IMG/VR virus record: IMGVR_UViG_3300025423_000097
Span: 1-22,348 of that record
Reading direction: 5' to 3' (one strand)
Origin: a virus
Length of the DNA: 22,348 nt
Shown here: positions 14,503 to 21,141 of the stretch, one piece after another
How the letters are laid out: every line of letters starts with the position of its first letter
Numbering within the stretch: the first letter of the stretch is position 1
Made by a program: the position numbers and the translations under genes
The notes under the pieces: generated by a model
Database searches by the model: none
What the model was told of the DNA's origin: nothing
The model's input: only the letters and a program-made list of their open reading frames with translations

Positions 14503-15342
14503 ATGTTTGGGTACGCCGCCTTTGCCCAGTCTCCTTTTGCAACTTTAGGCACGCCCGTTGTTTATGTAGCTCTTACAGGAGTTAACGCATCTGGTCAGAC
14601 GGGAATGGCATCTTCTAATCCAACAATATCTTTAACAGGTGTTAATGCGGCGGGATTAACGGGTACTTTAGCGCCATCTAATTCCGTAGGTTTAAGCGGA
14701 GTTAATGCATCAGGATTTACGGGAGCTATTACTCCTGGTACATCAATAGCAATAACAAATGTATTTGCATCTGGATTTGTTGGTAATACCACAGCCAATA
14801 TCACGGTTTCAATTACAGGCGTTATTGCATCTGGTTTAACAGGTACAGTATCCCCAGTGCAACAAGTTGCACTTAGCGGGGTTTTAGCATCTGGATTTAC
14901 GGGTACGGTATCGCCTAATGGTGCGGTCAATTTAAGCGGCGTATTTTCTAAGGGGCTTACGGGTACAGTTACTCCAAGTACGACTGAAGGGGAGACAGGA
15001 GACTCTGCGACTGGTAATGTTGGAACCGTAGTACCGAATTTAGTAATTACGCTGACAGGAATAAGTGCCAGTGGTTTGGTTGGGTCTATACAAACAGGTA
15101 AGTCAGCGTTTATTACTGGTGCAAGTGCGGCGGGATCGGTTGGTACTGCGGCTCATTCTACGAGTTTAACTTTAGCTGGAGTACAAGCATCTGGATCTTT
15201 AGGAGCATTAGGTTTTACATATTGGAGTGTAATTAATGACAATCAAACTCCATTGTGGCAAAATGTAGGAACTTCTCAAACACCTAATTGGACGCAAATT
15301 GATGATAGCCAAGCGCCAAATTGGACTAAGATTACATCATAG
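14503..15342 (+). CDS. Tandem-repeat fibre-like protein (eleven 20-residue repeats)
   Basis: 279 residues. After a 20-residue head (MFGYAAFAQSPFATLGTPVV), residues 21-240 are eleven consecutive repeats of exactly 20 residues with the pattern 'vxLtGVxASGxTGTxxPxx' (for example TISLTGVNAAGLTGTLAPSN, QVALSGVLASGFTGTVSPNG). Repeat 8 is the most diverged. The C-terminal part (245-277) is three 11-residue units of another type (NDNQTPLWQNV, GTSQTPNWTQI, DDSQAPNWTKI). No gap breaks the period. Such regular repeats suggest a beta-helix or fibrous shaft; the Trp repeats could bind a ligand or cap the fibre. The gene starts right after the previous stop, with a weak ribosome site, and lies within the fibre array. 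Confidence 0.7.
   Translation: MFGYAAFAQSPFATLGTPVVYVALTGVNASGQTGMASSNPTISLTGVNAAGLTGTLAPSNSVGLSGVNASGFTGAITPGTSIAITNVFASGFVGNTTANITVSITGVIASGLTGTVSPVQQVALSGVLASGFTGTVSPNGAVNLSGVFSKGLTGTVTPSTTEGETGDSATGNVGTVVPNLVITLTGISASGLVGSIQTGKSAFITGASAAGSVGTAAHSTSLTLAGVQASGSLGALGFTYWSVINDNQTPLWQNVGTSQTPNWTQIDDSQAPNWTKITS
14563..15222 (+). repeat. Tandem 60-bp repeat, eleven units
   Basis: Eleven in-frame units of 60 bases encode the 20-residue repeats of the gene at 14503. Units are diverged at the DNA level, though pieces such as GCATCTGGATTTACGGG recur almost unchanged. Constant period with diverged DNA suggests old duplication kept by selection on the protein. Confidence 0.8.
14857..14872 (+). repeat. 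Dispersed 16-bp near-palindrome, copy 3
   Basis: GTGCAACAAGTTGCAC, the reverse complement form of copies 1 and 2. It spans the junction of repeat units 5 and 6 of the gene at 14503 and encodes VQQVA. Other units do not carry it. Distance from copy 2 is 5503 bases. Confidence 0.85.
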
Positions 15343-15351
15343 GGGTTATAA

Positions 15352-16239
15352 ATGTCCGTAACGTATTCAACAAATTTACAGCTTGTAGAGCCCGTTGTTG
15401 GCTCCGAGTCTGGTACTTGGGGTTACGACATTAACTATGGAACTACCGATTATATTGACATAGCCATAGCTGGAACTAACAATATTACTACAGATGCGGA
15501 CATTACGCTTACCCAGACGGTTGGTAATAGCTCAGGAAATAACATTGTTAGCACAACGGCGCAGTATGCTCAATTACTCTGCACTGGCGCGCGTACTGCC
15601 AATAGGAATATAAACGTACCCAATGCGAGTAAGATGTATGTGGTTAACAACTCCACAACTGGCGGGTATAGCATTACAGTTAGAGGTGTAACAGGACCAA
15701 CAACTGGGGTAACAGTTTACAACGGCGAACAGGCTATTGTATTTTGGAGCACTGTGGCTGGTGACTTTATCAAAACATCTTCTTTTGGTGGTACTGCCGC
15801 ATTGCTTTTGCCTGTAGGAACGACCGCACAAGAGCCTGCTAGTCCGATAGAAGGGATGATCAGATACAACTCTACTACGAAGCAATTTGAGGGCTATAGC
15901 GAGGTTGCAAGCGTACCAGGGTGGTATTCTGTAGGTGGATCAAGTATAAGCAATGACACGGCATCCACGACCGCTTATTACCCGTTATTTGCTCATGCAA
16001 CAAGTGGCACTGCACAGGTTGTTTACACATCTAATACGCAGTACACATTTAAGCCTAGCACGGGCGAATTAACATCACCAGTCCATATTTCATCAAACGG
16101 CTTTATGATTAATGGTACAACCGTATCTACAAGCTATACGATAGCGTCAGGCAACAACGCATTCTCAGTCGGCCCAGTTACAGTGAATACGGGTGTATCA
16201 GTAACAGTCAGCTCAGGTCAGCGCTGGGTAGTTGTGTAA
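15352..16239 (+). CDS. Fibre-type structural protein with 46-residue tip domain
   Basis: 295 residues. The N-terminal part (YSTNLQLVEPVVGSESGTWG; ISVT-like beta strands; ARTANRNINVPNASKMYVVN; GEQAIVFWSTVAGDFIKTS) resembles phage proteins with a virion-attachment head. The middle has AQEPASPIEGMIRYNSTTKQ then FEGYS, a phrase common in phage and fibre proteins. Residues 250-295 (TSYTIASGNNAFSVGPVTVN; VTVSSGQRWVVV) are the tip domain shared with the protein at 13576. Ribosome site AGGGG. It probably forms part of a tail fibre or spike. Confidence 0.7.
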   Translation: MSVTYSTNLQLVEPVVGSESGTWGYDINYGTTDYIDIAIAGTNNITTDADITLTQTVGNSSGNNIVSTTAQYAQLLCTGARTANRNINVPNASKMYVVNNSTTGGYSITVRGVTGPTTGVTVYNGEQAIVFWSTVAGDFIKTSSFGGTAALLLPVGTTAQEPASPIEGMIRYNSTTKQFEGYSEVASVPGWYSVGGSSISNDTASTTAYYPLFAHATSGTAQVVYTSNTQYTFKPSTGELTSPVHISSNGFMINGTTVSTSYTIASGNNAFSVGPVTVNTGVSVTVSSGQRWVVV

Positions 16240-16253
16240 TATAAAGGATTAAT

Positions 16254-17171
16254 ATGAGTTCAATTGCATCAGGAACAACGACAACGACAGGCTTAGTATA
16301 TACGTCTGATACAACAGGTAATCTAGTTTTACAAACTAATGGTACGACTACTGCGGTAACAATAGATACAAGTCAAAACGTAGGTGTAGGAGTTACGACA
16401 GAAACTTGGAGTTTAGGAAAGGCAATAGAAGTTGGGAGTAATGGAAATTCTTTATGGGGAGCTGGTTCTGGAAATGTTCTTTTAGGGTCTAACTTTTATT
16501 ACAACAGTGGATATAAATATGCTGCATCTTCTGTAAATGCTTCTTATTATCAGCAATATCAAGGATCTCATTTTTGGAACGTAGCTACATCTGGAACAGC
16601 GGGTAGCACTATCACATTTACCCAAGCAATGACGCTTTCGAATACTGGCATTTTAAACGTCACAGGCACAAGCTCAGGTTCAGTTCAATGTGATACTGTA
16701 ACTTCTGGTGGCAATTCTGAATTTCAATTGCGTAGAGCAAACGTGGCACGTTGGTTTTTTTGGAATGAAGCCTCAACAAATCGTTTGAACATTACTCCTG
16801 CTTCGTTTGCGTCTGGCGTTTCTCTGACAGATACTGGAACATCATGGGCTGCATATTCTGATAGACGAATTAAATCCAACATTGTTGACCTTGATCTTGG
16901 ACTGTCCACTGTGCTGGCAATTAAGCCCCGGCGCTATACGTTTACAGCAAACAGTACAGAAGACATTGGTTTTATTGCTCAAGAACTAAAAGAAGCATTG
17001 CCAGAAGCTGTTGTTGGGCAAGAGATTGAGTTTGATGAAGCTGACACCGACAGAGAAAAATCTGCAAAACTCTTAAGTGTTACAAGGGACACACTCATCC
17101 CTGTGTTGGTCAAAGCCATCCAAGAACTATCCGCAAAAGTAACAGCTTTAGAAGCAAAGGTAGGAGCATAA
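16254..17171 (+). CDS. Tail fibre with S74-type intramolecular chaperone domain
   Basis: 305 residues. The N-terminal ~195 form a Ser/Thr/Gly/Asn-rich fibre shaft and binding region. The C-terminal ~104 residues are a Peptidase S74 (intramolecular chaperone auto-processing) domain: SDRRIKSNI with S202 and K207 as the expected Ser-Lys dyad, then LAIKPRRYTF, DIGFIAQELKEALPEAV, and a final coiled helix (AIQELSAKVTALEAKVG). In known members this domain trimerises, helps the fibre fold and then cuts itself off at that Ser. Cleavage here would leave a mature fibre of about 201 residues. Ribosome site AAAGGATTAAT. The S74 call is strong; the binding target is unknown. Confidence 0.85.
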   Translation: MSSIASGTTTTTGLVYTSDTTGNLVLQTNGTTTAVTIDTSQNVGVGVTTETWSLGKAIEVGSNGNSLWGAGSGNVLLGSNFYYNSGYKYAASSVNASYYQQYQGSHFWNVATSGTAGSTITFTQAMTLSNTGILNVTGTSSGSVQCDTVTSGGNSEFQLRRANVARWFFWNEASTNRLNITPASFASGVSLTDTGTSWAAYSDRRIKSNIVDLDLGLSTVLAIKPRRYTFTANSTEDIGFIAQELKEALPEAVVGQEIEFDEADTDREKSAKLLSVTRDTLIPVLVKAIQELSAKVTALEAKVGA

Positions 17172-17172
17172 C

Positions 17173-18282
17173 ATGGCAACATACGGACAAATAAACGCTG
17201 AGAACATAACCAGTTCAACTGGTGGGGTAATAAGCCCAAACATTACATCATTGCGTAATAGGATTATTAATGGTGCGATGAGTGTAAGCCAATACAATGG
17301 AACAAGTAGTGTAAATATTGGAACATCAGGTGCTGGTTCTCAATATGCCATAGATCGTTGGAATTTTGACTTTAGCCAAGCTCCTAAACTTTCTGCACAA
17401 CAAAGTACTAATGCACCGACAGGATTTTATAATTCTTTGCTTGTTACTTCTCTTGCCGCAACAACAATAGGAACAAGTGACTATTTTCAAGTTAATCAAA
17501 AAATAGAAGCATTTAATACGACAGACCTTGCATTTGGTACTGCTAATGCTCAATCTGTTACTTTATCATTTTGGGTTTATTCATCACTTACTGGATCATT
17601 TAGCGGTGCGTTAAAAAACTCTGCTCAAAGTCGTGCTTATCCATTTAGTTACACAATATCTTCTGCAAGTACTTGGACGCAAATATCAATAACTATACCT
17701 GGTGATACATCTGGCACTTGGATTGTAGGCACAAATGGAATCGGGCTTACTGTAAATTTTGACCTAGGAATTGGAACAACTTATGTTACTACTGGAGGGG
17801 CTTGGGCTTCTGGTAACTATGGTGGAGTAACTGGCTCTGTAAATTTGGCGGCAACTAATGGTGCTACATGGTATGTGACTGGTGTGCAATTAGAAAAAGG
17901 AGCACAAGCAACATCTTTTGATTATCGTCCTTATGGTACTGAGTTGGCTTTGTGTCAGAGGTATTATTTTCAAAATACTGGATTAGCCAGTACTACAACT
18001 AATTTTGGAAGTGCAACATCAATTAGTGCTACTCAAGCTTATATACAAGTTCCATTTCCTGTATCAATGAGAACTGGGCCAACAATTAGTTATGGAGGAA
18101 CTGTAAATGTTAGTGATTCAAATACTTATGATTTAGCAATATCTGCAATTGTTACCAATCAAAGTAATACAAACTATGGATCTGGAAAAGTTACTACAGC
18201 ATCAGGTCAAACGCTTTACAGACCTCAAACATTGTGGGTAAATTCAACAGCAAGTTTCCTTGCATTTACAGCGGAGTTATAA
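17173..18282 (+). CDS. Probable receptor-binding fibre protein
   Basis: 369 residues. The N-terminus contains SLRNRIINGAMSVSQYNG and YAIDRWNFDF, a start motif found in many phage and prophage fibre proteins. The middle (VTLSFWVYSSLTGSFSGALK; YTISSASTWTQISITIPGDT; TWYVTGVQLEKG, about 235-243) looks like a carbohydrate-binding jelly-roll, followed by TSFDYRPYGTELALCQRYYF. The last ~100 residues form a separate beta domain. No S74 domain; it lies between the two S74 fibre genes. Good candidate for the protein that binds host surface sugar. Start has GGAGC upstream. Confidence 0.72.
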   Translation: MATYGQINAENITSSTGGVISPNITSLRNRIINGAMSVSQYNGTSSVNIGTSGAGSQYAIDRWNFDFSQAPKLSAQQSTNAPTGFYNSLLVTSLAATTIGTSDYFQVNQKIEAFNTTDLAFGTANAQSVTLSFWVYSSLTGSFSGALKNSAQSRAYPFSYTISSASTWTQISITIPGDTSGTWIVGTNGIGLTVNFDLGIGTTYVTTGGAWASGNYGGVTGSVNLAATNGATWYVTGVQLEKGAQATSFDYRPYGTELALCQRYYFQNTGLASTTTNFGSATSISATQAYIQVPFPVSMRTGPTISYGGTVNVSDSNTYDLAISAIVTNQSNTNYGSGKVTTASGQTLYRPQTLWVNSTASFLAFTAEL

Positions 18283-18283
18283 G

Positions 18284-18493
18284 ATGTACAAATTAGGTGA
18301 ATTAAATCGTAATGAAACTAGCCCTACAGCGGTGATTCGTATTTTGGATAAAGCCTGTATACCCTTTTCACCAGACAACACAGACTACCAACAATTCGTC
18401 CGTGATATCAAAAATGGTGTGGAATTAAAAGATGCAGAGGGCAATCAAATGACACCTGAGCAAATCACAACATTCTTGGAGACATTACCATGA
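18284..18493 (+). CDS. Small fibre-associated protein (assembly-protein-like)
   Basis: 69 residues from ATG 18284, just after the TAA of the gene before; an in-frame ATG at 18260 lies within that gene and is less likely. Sequence: LGELNRNETSPTAVIRILDK, IPFSPDNTDYQQFVRDIKNG, LKDAEGNQMTPEQI, TLP. The 'DNTDYQQFV' phrase resembles the 'NxDYQxYLxW' segment of small proteins coded next to tail fibres, some of which are assembly chaperones. Its stop overlaps the next fibre start (ATGA). The chaperone role is inference from resemblance and location. Confidence 0.6.
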   Translation: MYKLGELNRNETSPTAVIRILDKACIPFSPDNTDYQQFVRDIKNGVELKDAEGNQMTPEQITTFLETLP

Positions 18494-19704
18494 GTATAGT
18501 ATTAGATGGAACAAATGGTGTTACCACCAACTCAGGTACAGTAGTATCTACAACAGATGCGACAATTAATGGAATAACAGTAGGTAAGGGCGGTGGTTCA
18601 AATACTTACTCAACTTCAGTTGGGGCAAATGCAGGTGCGGCTACTCAAACAGTTGGATACAATACTGCAATAGGTTATCACGCCCTTCAAAGTGTAACAA
18701 GTGGTTCTGACAATATTGGTGTTGGGTACAATGCATTAGGTGGTTTAACAACTGGAAATACTAATGTTGCCATTGGTGATTCATCTTTACTATCAAATTT
18801 ATCAGGCTCAAGTAATATTGCTGTTGGTCAACAAGCTCTGAATGCTAATATAGCATCTTATAACGTTGCAGTCGGTTATCAAGCAGGATATACACAATCA
18901 AATTCTGGTGCATCTTATAACACTTATGTAGGAAACCAAGCGGGATACGGGGTAACTTCAGGAACTCAAAATTGTTTCTTTGGTGTTGGTGCAGGATATA
19001 GTATGACTTCTGGTTCATACAACGTAATTATTGGAAATTATTCAGGAAACCAAAATGGCTTAGATATTAGGGCAAACGGTGGCTTATCTGGAGCAAATAT
19101 TGTTTTATCAGATGGAAATGGAATTATTGGGATGTACGCAAGTGTTGGAGCTAGTCCTAGAGTAGCTTTTCCTTTAGGATCTACTTTAGGAGCAACATCT
19201 CAAGGTTTTGATATATACCAAGATCCTTCTTATATATATATACAATCATATTCTAGTAAACCATTAAAAATAAATAATGCAGGTAATAACGTATACATTG
19301 CTCAAGCATATGCAAACACCACAAGCAATGCTGCAAATATGTATGTTGACAGTAGTGGATTATTGTATCGTTCAACATCATCTGAAAAATATAAACAAAA
19401 CATTCAAAATGCAAATTTTGGACTTGCGGATGTATTAAAACTTCGTGCAGTTACTTATCAGTCAAGGCCAACATTTATAAAAGACGATAAAGGTAATGAA
19501 ATTGCAAATCCCGTTGATACAAATACTCACGCAGGATTTATTGCTGAAGAAGTTGATGCCGCAGGTTTAAAAGAATTTGTTGTTTATGGGGATGACGGGA
19601 AACCAGATGCTATACATTATGGAAATATGGTTTCTTTAATGGCTTCCGCAATCCAAGAACTTTCAGCAGAAGTAACGGCACTTAAAGCCAAGGTAGGAAT
19701 ATGA
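18490..19704 (+). CDS. Tail fibre with YadA-like repeats and S74-type chaperone domain
   Basis: 404 residues. After a short head (LDGTNGVTTNSGTVVSTTDA), residues ~56-190 carry about eight repeats with 'NxAxGyxAg/l' (YNTAIGYHALQSV, NIGVGYNALGGL, YNVAVGYQAGYT, NTYVGNQAGYG), the pattern of the YadA head left-handed beta-roll. A shaft follows, then the S74 domain from about 297: SSEKYKQNI (S297 and K302 match the dyad of the fibre at 16254), THAGFIAEEVDAAGL, AIHYGNMVSLMASAIQELSA and VTALKAKVG. Local sequence is AT-rich and includes a TATATATATATA run at ~19231-19242. Trimeric fibre that should self-cleave on maturation. Confidence 0.82.
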   Translation: MSIVLDGTNGVTTNSGTVVSTTDATINGITVGKGGGSNTYSTSVGANAGAATQTVGYNTAIGYHALQSVTSGSDNIGVGYNALGGLTTGNTNVAIGDSSLLSNLSGSSNIAVGQQALNANIASYNVAVGYQAGYTQSNSGASYNTYVGNQAGYGVTSGTQNCFFGVGAGYSMTSGSYNVIIGNYSGNQNGLDIRANGGLSGANIVLSDGNGIIGMYASVGASPRVAFPLGSTLGATSQGFDIYQDPSYIYIQSYSSKPLKINNAGNNVYIAQAYANTTSNAANMYVDSSGLLYRSTSSEKYKQNIQNANFGLADVLKLRAVTYQSRPTFIKDDKGNEIANPVDTNTHAGFIAEEVDAAGLKEFVVYGDDGKPDAIHYGNMVSLMASAIQELSAEVTALKAKVGI

Positions 19705-19895
19705 ACCAACTCACCACCCTCTTAAAAGACAAGCACGTTCTTTGGGCGTTGTTTATTGCGGTGCTGTCCGTGATGCAGGGTTTTCTGTTTGTCTTTCCGC
19801 TGACCCCGATTCATCAGATGTTAGTGGGCATTATAATTTCCGTGGTCGTGGTATTACTGCGATACATTGAACTTAACCAACCTACAGGGAATTAA
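19701..19895 (+). CDS. Holin candidate (two membrane spans)
   Basis: 64 residues, start overlaps the fibre stop (ATGA). Two hydrophobic spans, about 13-33 (HVLWALFIAVLSVMQGFLFV) and 38-56 (IHQMLVGIIISVVVVLL), are joined by a short turn with Pro (PLTP), and followed by an Arg and a polar C-terminus. That is the build of class II holins, which time lysis by opening holes in the inner membrane. It opens the lysis block, seven genes before the endolysin. Other two-span proteins nearby (21080) compete for the holin role, so the assignment is moderate. Confidence 0.6.
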   Translation: MNQLTTLLKDKHVLWALFIAVLSVMQGFLFVFPLTPIHQMLVGIIISVVVVLLRYIELNQPTGN

Positions 19896-19896
19896 T

Positions 19897-20052
19897 ATGC
19901 AAGAAATAAAATTATCCGTACAGACACTCAACATGGTTATGAGCTATCTTGGAACAAAGCCTTTTCAAGAAGTATTCCAGATCATTGAGGCGGTGCAAAA
20001 AGAAGTGAATGCACAACAACAAGTGCAACAAGTTGCACCTAAAGCAGAGTAA
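19897..20052 (+). CDS. Small conserved lysis-block protein, function unknown
   Basis: 51 residues from ATG 19897, preferred to an upstream in-frame ATG (19867) because GGGA stands before it and the upstream one lies inside the holin gene. EIKLSVQTLNMVMSYLGTKP is followed by FQEVFQIIEAVQKEVNAQQQ; it appears all-helical, soluble. Similar tiny proteins occur beside lysis genes of other aquatic phages in my recollection. The 3' end contains copy 4 of the 16-bp near-palindrome (VQQVA). Role unknown. Confidence 0.65.
   Translation: MQEIKLSVQTLNMVMSYLGTKPFQEVFQIIEAVQKEVNAQQQVQQVAPKAE
20023..20038 (+). repeat. Dispersed 16-bp near-palindrome, copy 4
   Basis: GTGCAACAAGTTGCAC, same orientation as copy 3, inside the gene at 19897 and giving VQQVA. 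Distance from copy 3 is 5166 bases. Confidence 0.85.
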
Positions 20053-20120
20053 CCATTGATCCATTTACTCTCATAGCCGCCGCCAGCACAGCCCTGAAGC
20101 TAGTCAAACAGGGTTGTGAA

Positions 20121-20756
20121 ATGTTCCGTGAGGGACAGGCGGTAGTTAAGGATGTAGTAAAGACAGCCAACGAAGTTAAAGCAATTGGCAAAGAAGTTAC
20201 TGGGGTATTTGGATGGATTGCAAGTCTTTTTCAAACTCCCAAGGTTGACGAAAAGCCAATTGCTGAAGTAAAGAAAAAGAAAAAACAAGCAGAAGAGTTT
20301 AATGCTCCCGCTATTTATGCAGAGATTGGTAAACAAATCACGGCGTTCTTTAAAGCGTACAACACGTTAAAAGAACACATTGAGGAAGAAGAAGAAAAGT
20401 CCAGAACAGTTTATGATCCAACGGGAGATCAGACTGAAAAAGCAGTTCAAAGGGTTCTAGCTCTATCTCAAATGGAAGAGATGCAGGTAGAACTAAGGGA
20501 GTACATGGTTTACCACGTTCCCCCTGAACTCAAGGATTTGTACACCCGTGTGAACAAGATGATTGGGACGATTGCCAACGAACAGGCAATGGCTAAGCAA
20601 GCACAGTTCAGACGAAGGAGGGAGATCGAGGCAGAGAAGAGAGAAGCGGCGGATCGGCTTTGGTTTAGGACGGCATCAACAATAGCAGTAGCAATAGTGG
20701 CAATATACTTTATGGGTCTGATGTGGGCAATAAATCAAATGACTGGGCCTATGTAA
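20121..20756 (+). CDS. Lysis-block protein with C-terminal membrane anchor; true start may be ATT 20055
   Basis: 211 residues from ATG 20121. Helical and charged throughout: KTANEVKAIGKEVTGVFGWI, a poly-Lys stretch, FFKAYNTLKEHIEEEEEKSR, a region with PPELKDLYTRVNKMIGTIAN, a basic RRRREIEAEKREAADRLWF, and one membrane span near the C-terminus (TIAVAIVAIYFMGLMWAI, about 188-205). The frame stays open and protein-like for 22 codons upstream (IDPFTLIAAASTALKLVKQG, then CE), back to ATT 20055, two bases after the stop of the previous gene; no ATG, GTG or TTG exists there. A rare ATT start, or loss of the original start, is possible. Function unknown. Confidence 0.7.
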   Translation: MFREGQAVVKDVVKTANEVKAIGKEVTGVFGWIASLFQTPKVDEKPIAEVKKKKKQAEEFNAPAIYAEIGKQITAFFKAYNTLKEHIEEEEEKSRTVYDPTGDQTEKAVQRVLALSQMEEMQVELREYMVYHVPPELKDLYTRVNKMIGTIANEQAMAKQAQFRRRREIEAEKREAADRLWFRTASTIAVAIVAIYFMGLMWAINQMTGPM

Positions 20757-20914
20757 TAACAATTATCATATTGGCGTTACTATTTGTTCTTATTTTGCCC
20801 GTGCTTGGACTTTTGTACATGGATATACGCCAGGAGCGGATACTCATACAGGCAGATGTGAAAAGGATTGAAAAGCTTAAGAAAGAGCTTGAAAAACAAA
20901 GAGATAAAGAATGA
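20723..20914 (+). CDS. Small single-span membrane protein (GTG start)
   Basis: 63 residues using GTG 20723, inside the end of the gene before (34 bases overlap). NDWAYVITIIILALLFVLIL then PVLGLLYMDI forms one long span; the C-terminus (about 35-63) is a charged helix (RIEKLKKELEKQRDKE). No ATG occurs in this frame before the span, so GTG is the only usual start that keeps it complete. Its stop overlaps the lipoprotein start (ATGA). The layout recalls i-spanins, but the periplasmic part is too short. Function unknown. Confidence 0.6.
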   Translation: MGNKSNDWAYVITIIILALLFVLILPVLGLLYMDIRQERILIQADVKRIEKLKKELEKQRDKE

Positions 20915-21141
20915 GAATATGCGCTTTATTGATTTTATTATTAGCGGGGTGTCACGATGAATACCGCTATTACTGCCAAGACCCAGACCATTTCGGCGCT
21001 GCTCAGTGCCAGCATCCCCGTTGTGAATTCACCCAAGACTGTCCCGAATACCTTGTAGCCCCAATACTGGAGAAGAAAATTGAAGGAACTACTACTGCTC
21101 CTGCTAACCCCCAACAGCAACCCACGACTAACTGCCGATGA
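20911..21141 (+). CDS. Cysteine-rich lipoprotein
   Basis: 76 residues. MRICALLILLLAGC is a lipoprotein signal with lipobox LAG-C14, so the mature protein would be anchored to a membrane through Cys14. The mature part has further Cys at 22, 33, 38 and 44 and one near the end (NCR), which could form disulfides in the periplasm: YYCQDP, AAQCQHPRCEF, QDCPEYL. It is followed by a Pro/Gln/Thr-rich tail. Unlike the o-spanin at 21724 it is not nested in an i-spanin gene. It may help lysis or exclude other phages; neither is shown by sequence. Confidence 0.65.
   Translation: MRICALLILLLAGCHDEYRYYCQDPDHFGAAQCQHPRCEFTQDCPEYLVAPILEKKIEGTTTAPANPQQQPTTNCR

Noticed and set aside
14595-14930. Long open frame on the - strand inside the tandem-repeat gene
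   Set aside because: The period-60 repeat keeps the opposite frame open; its product mirrors the repeats, and no ribosome site is present.
14563-15222. Regular 60-bp periodicity as a CRISPR-like array
   Set aside because: Units have no identical repeat/spacer division and are an uninterrupted coding frame of 20-residue repeats.
19231-19242. TATATATATATA run as promoter or origin
   Set aside because: It is in frame and encodes alternating Tyr and Ile of the second S74 fibre; no -35 element or iterons nearby.
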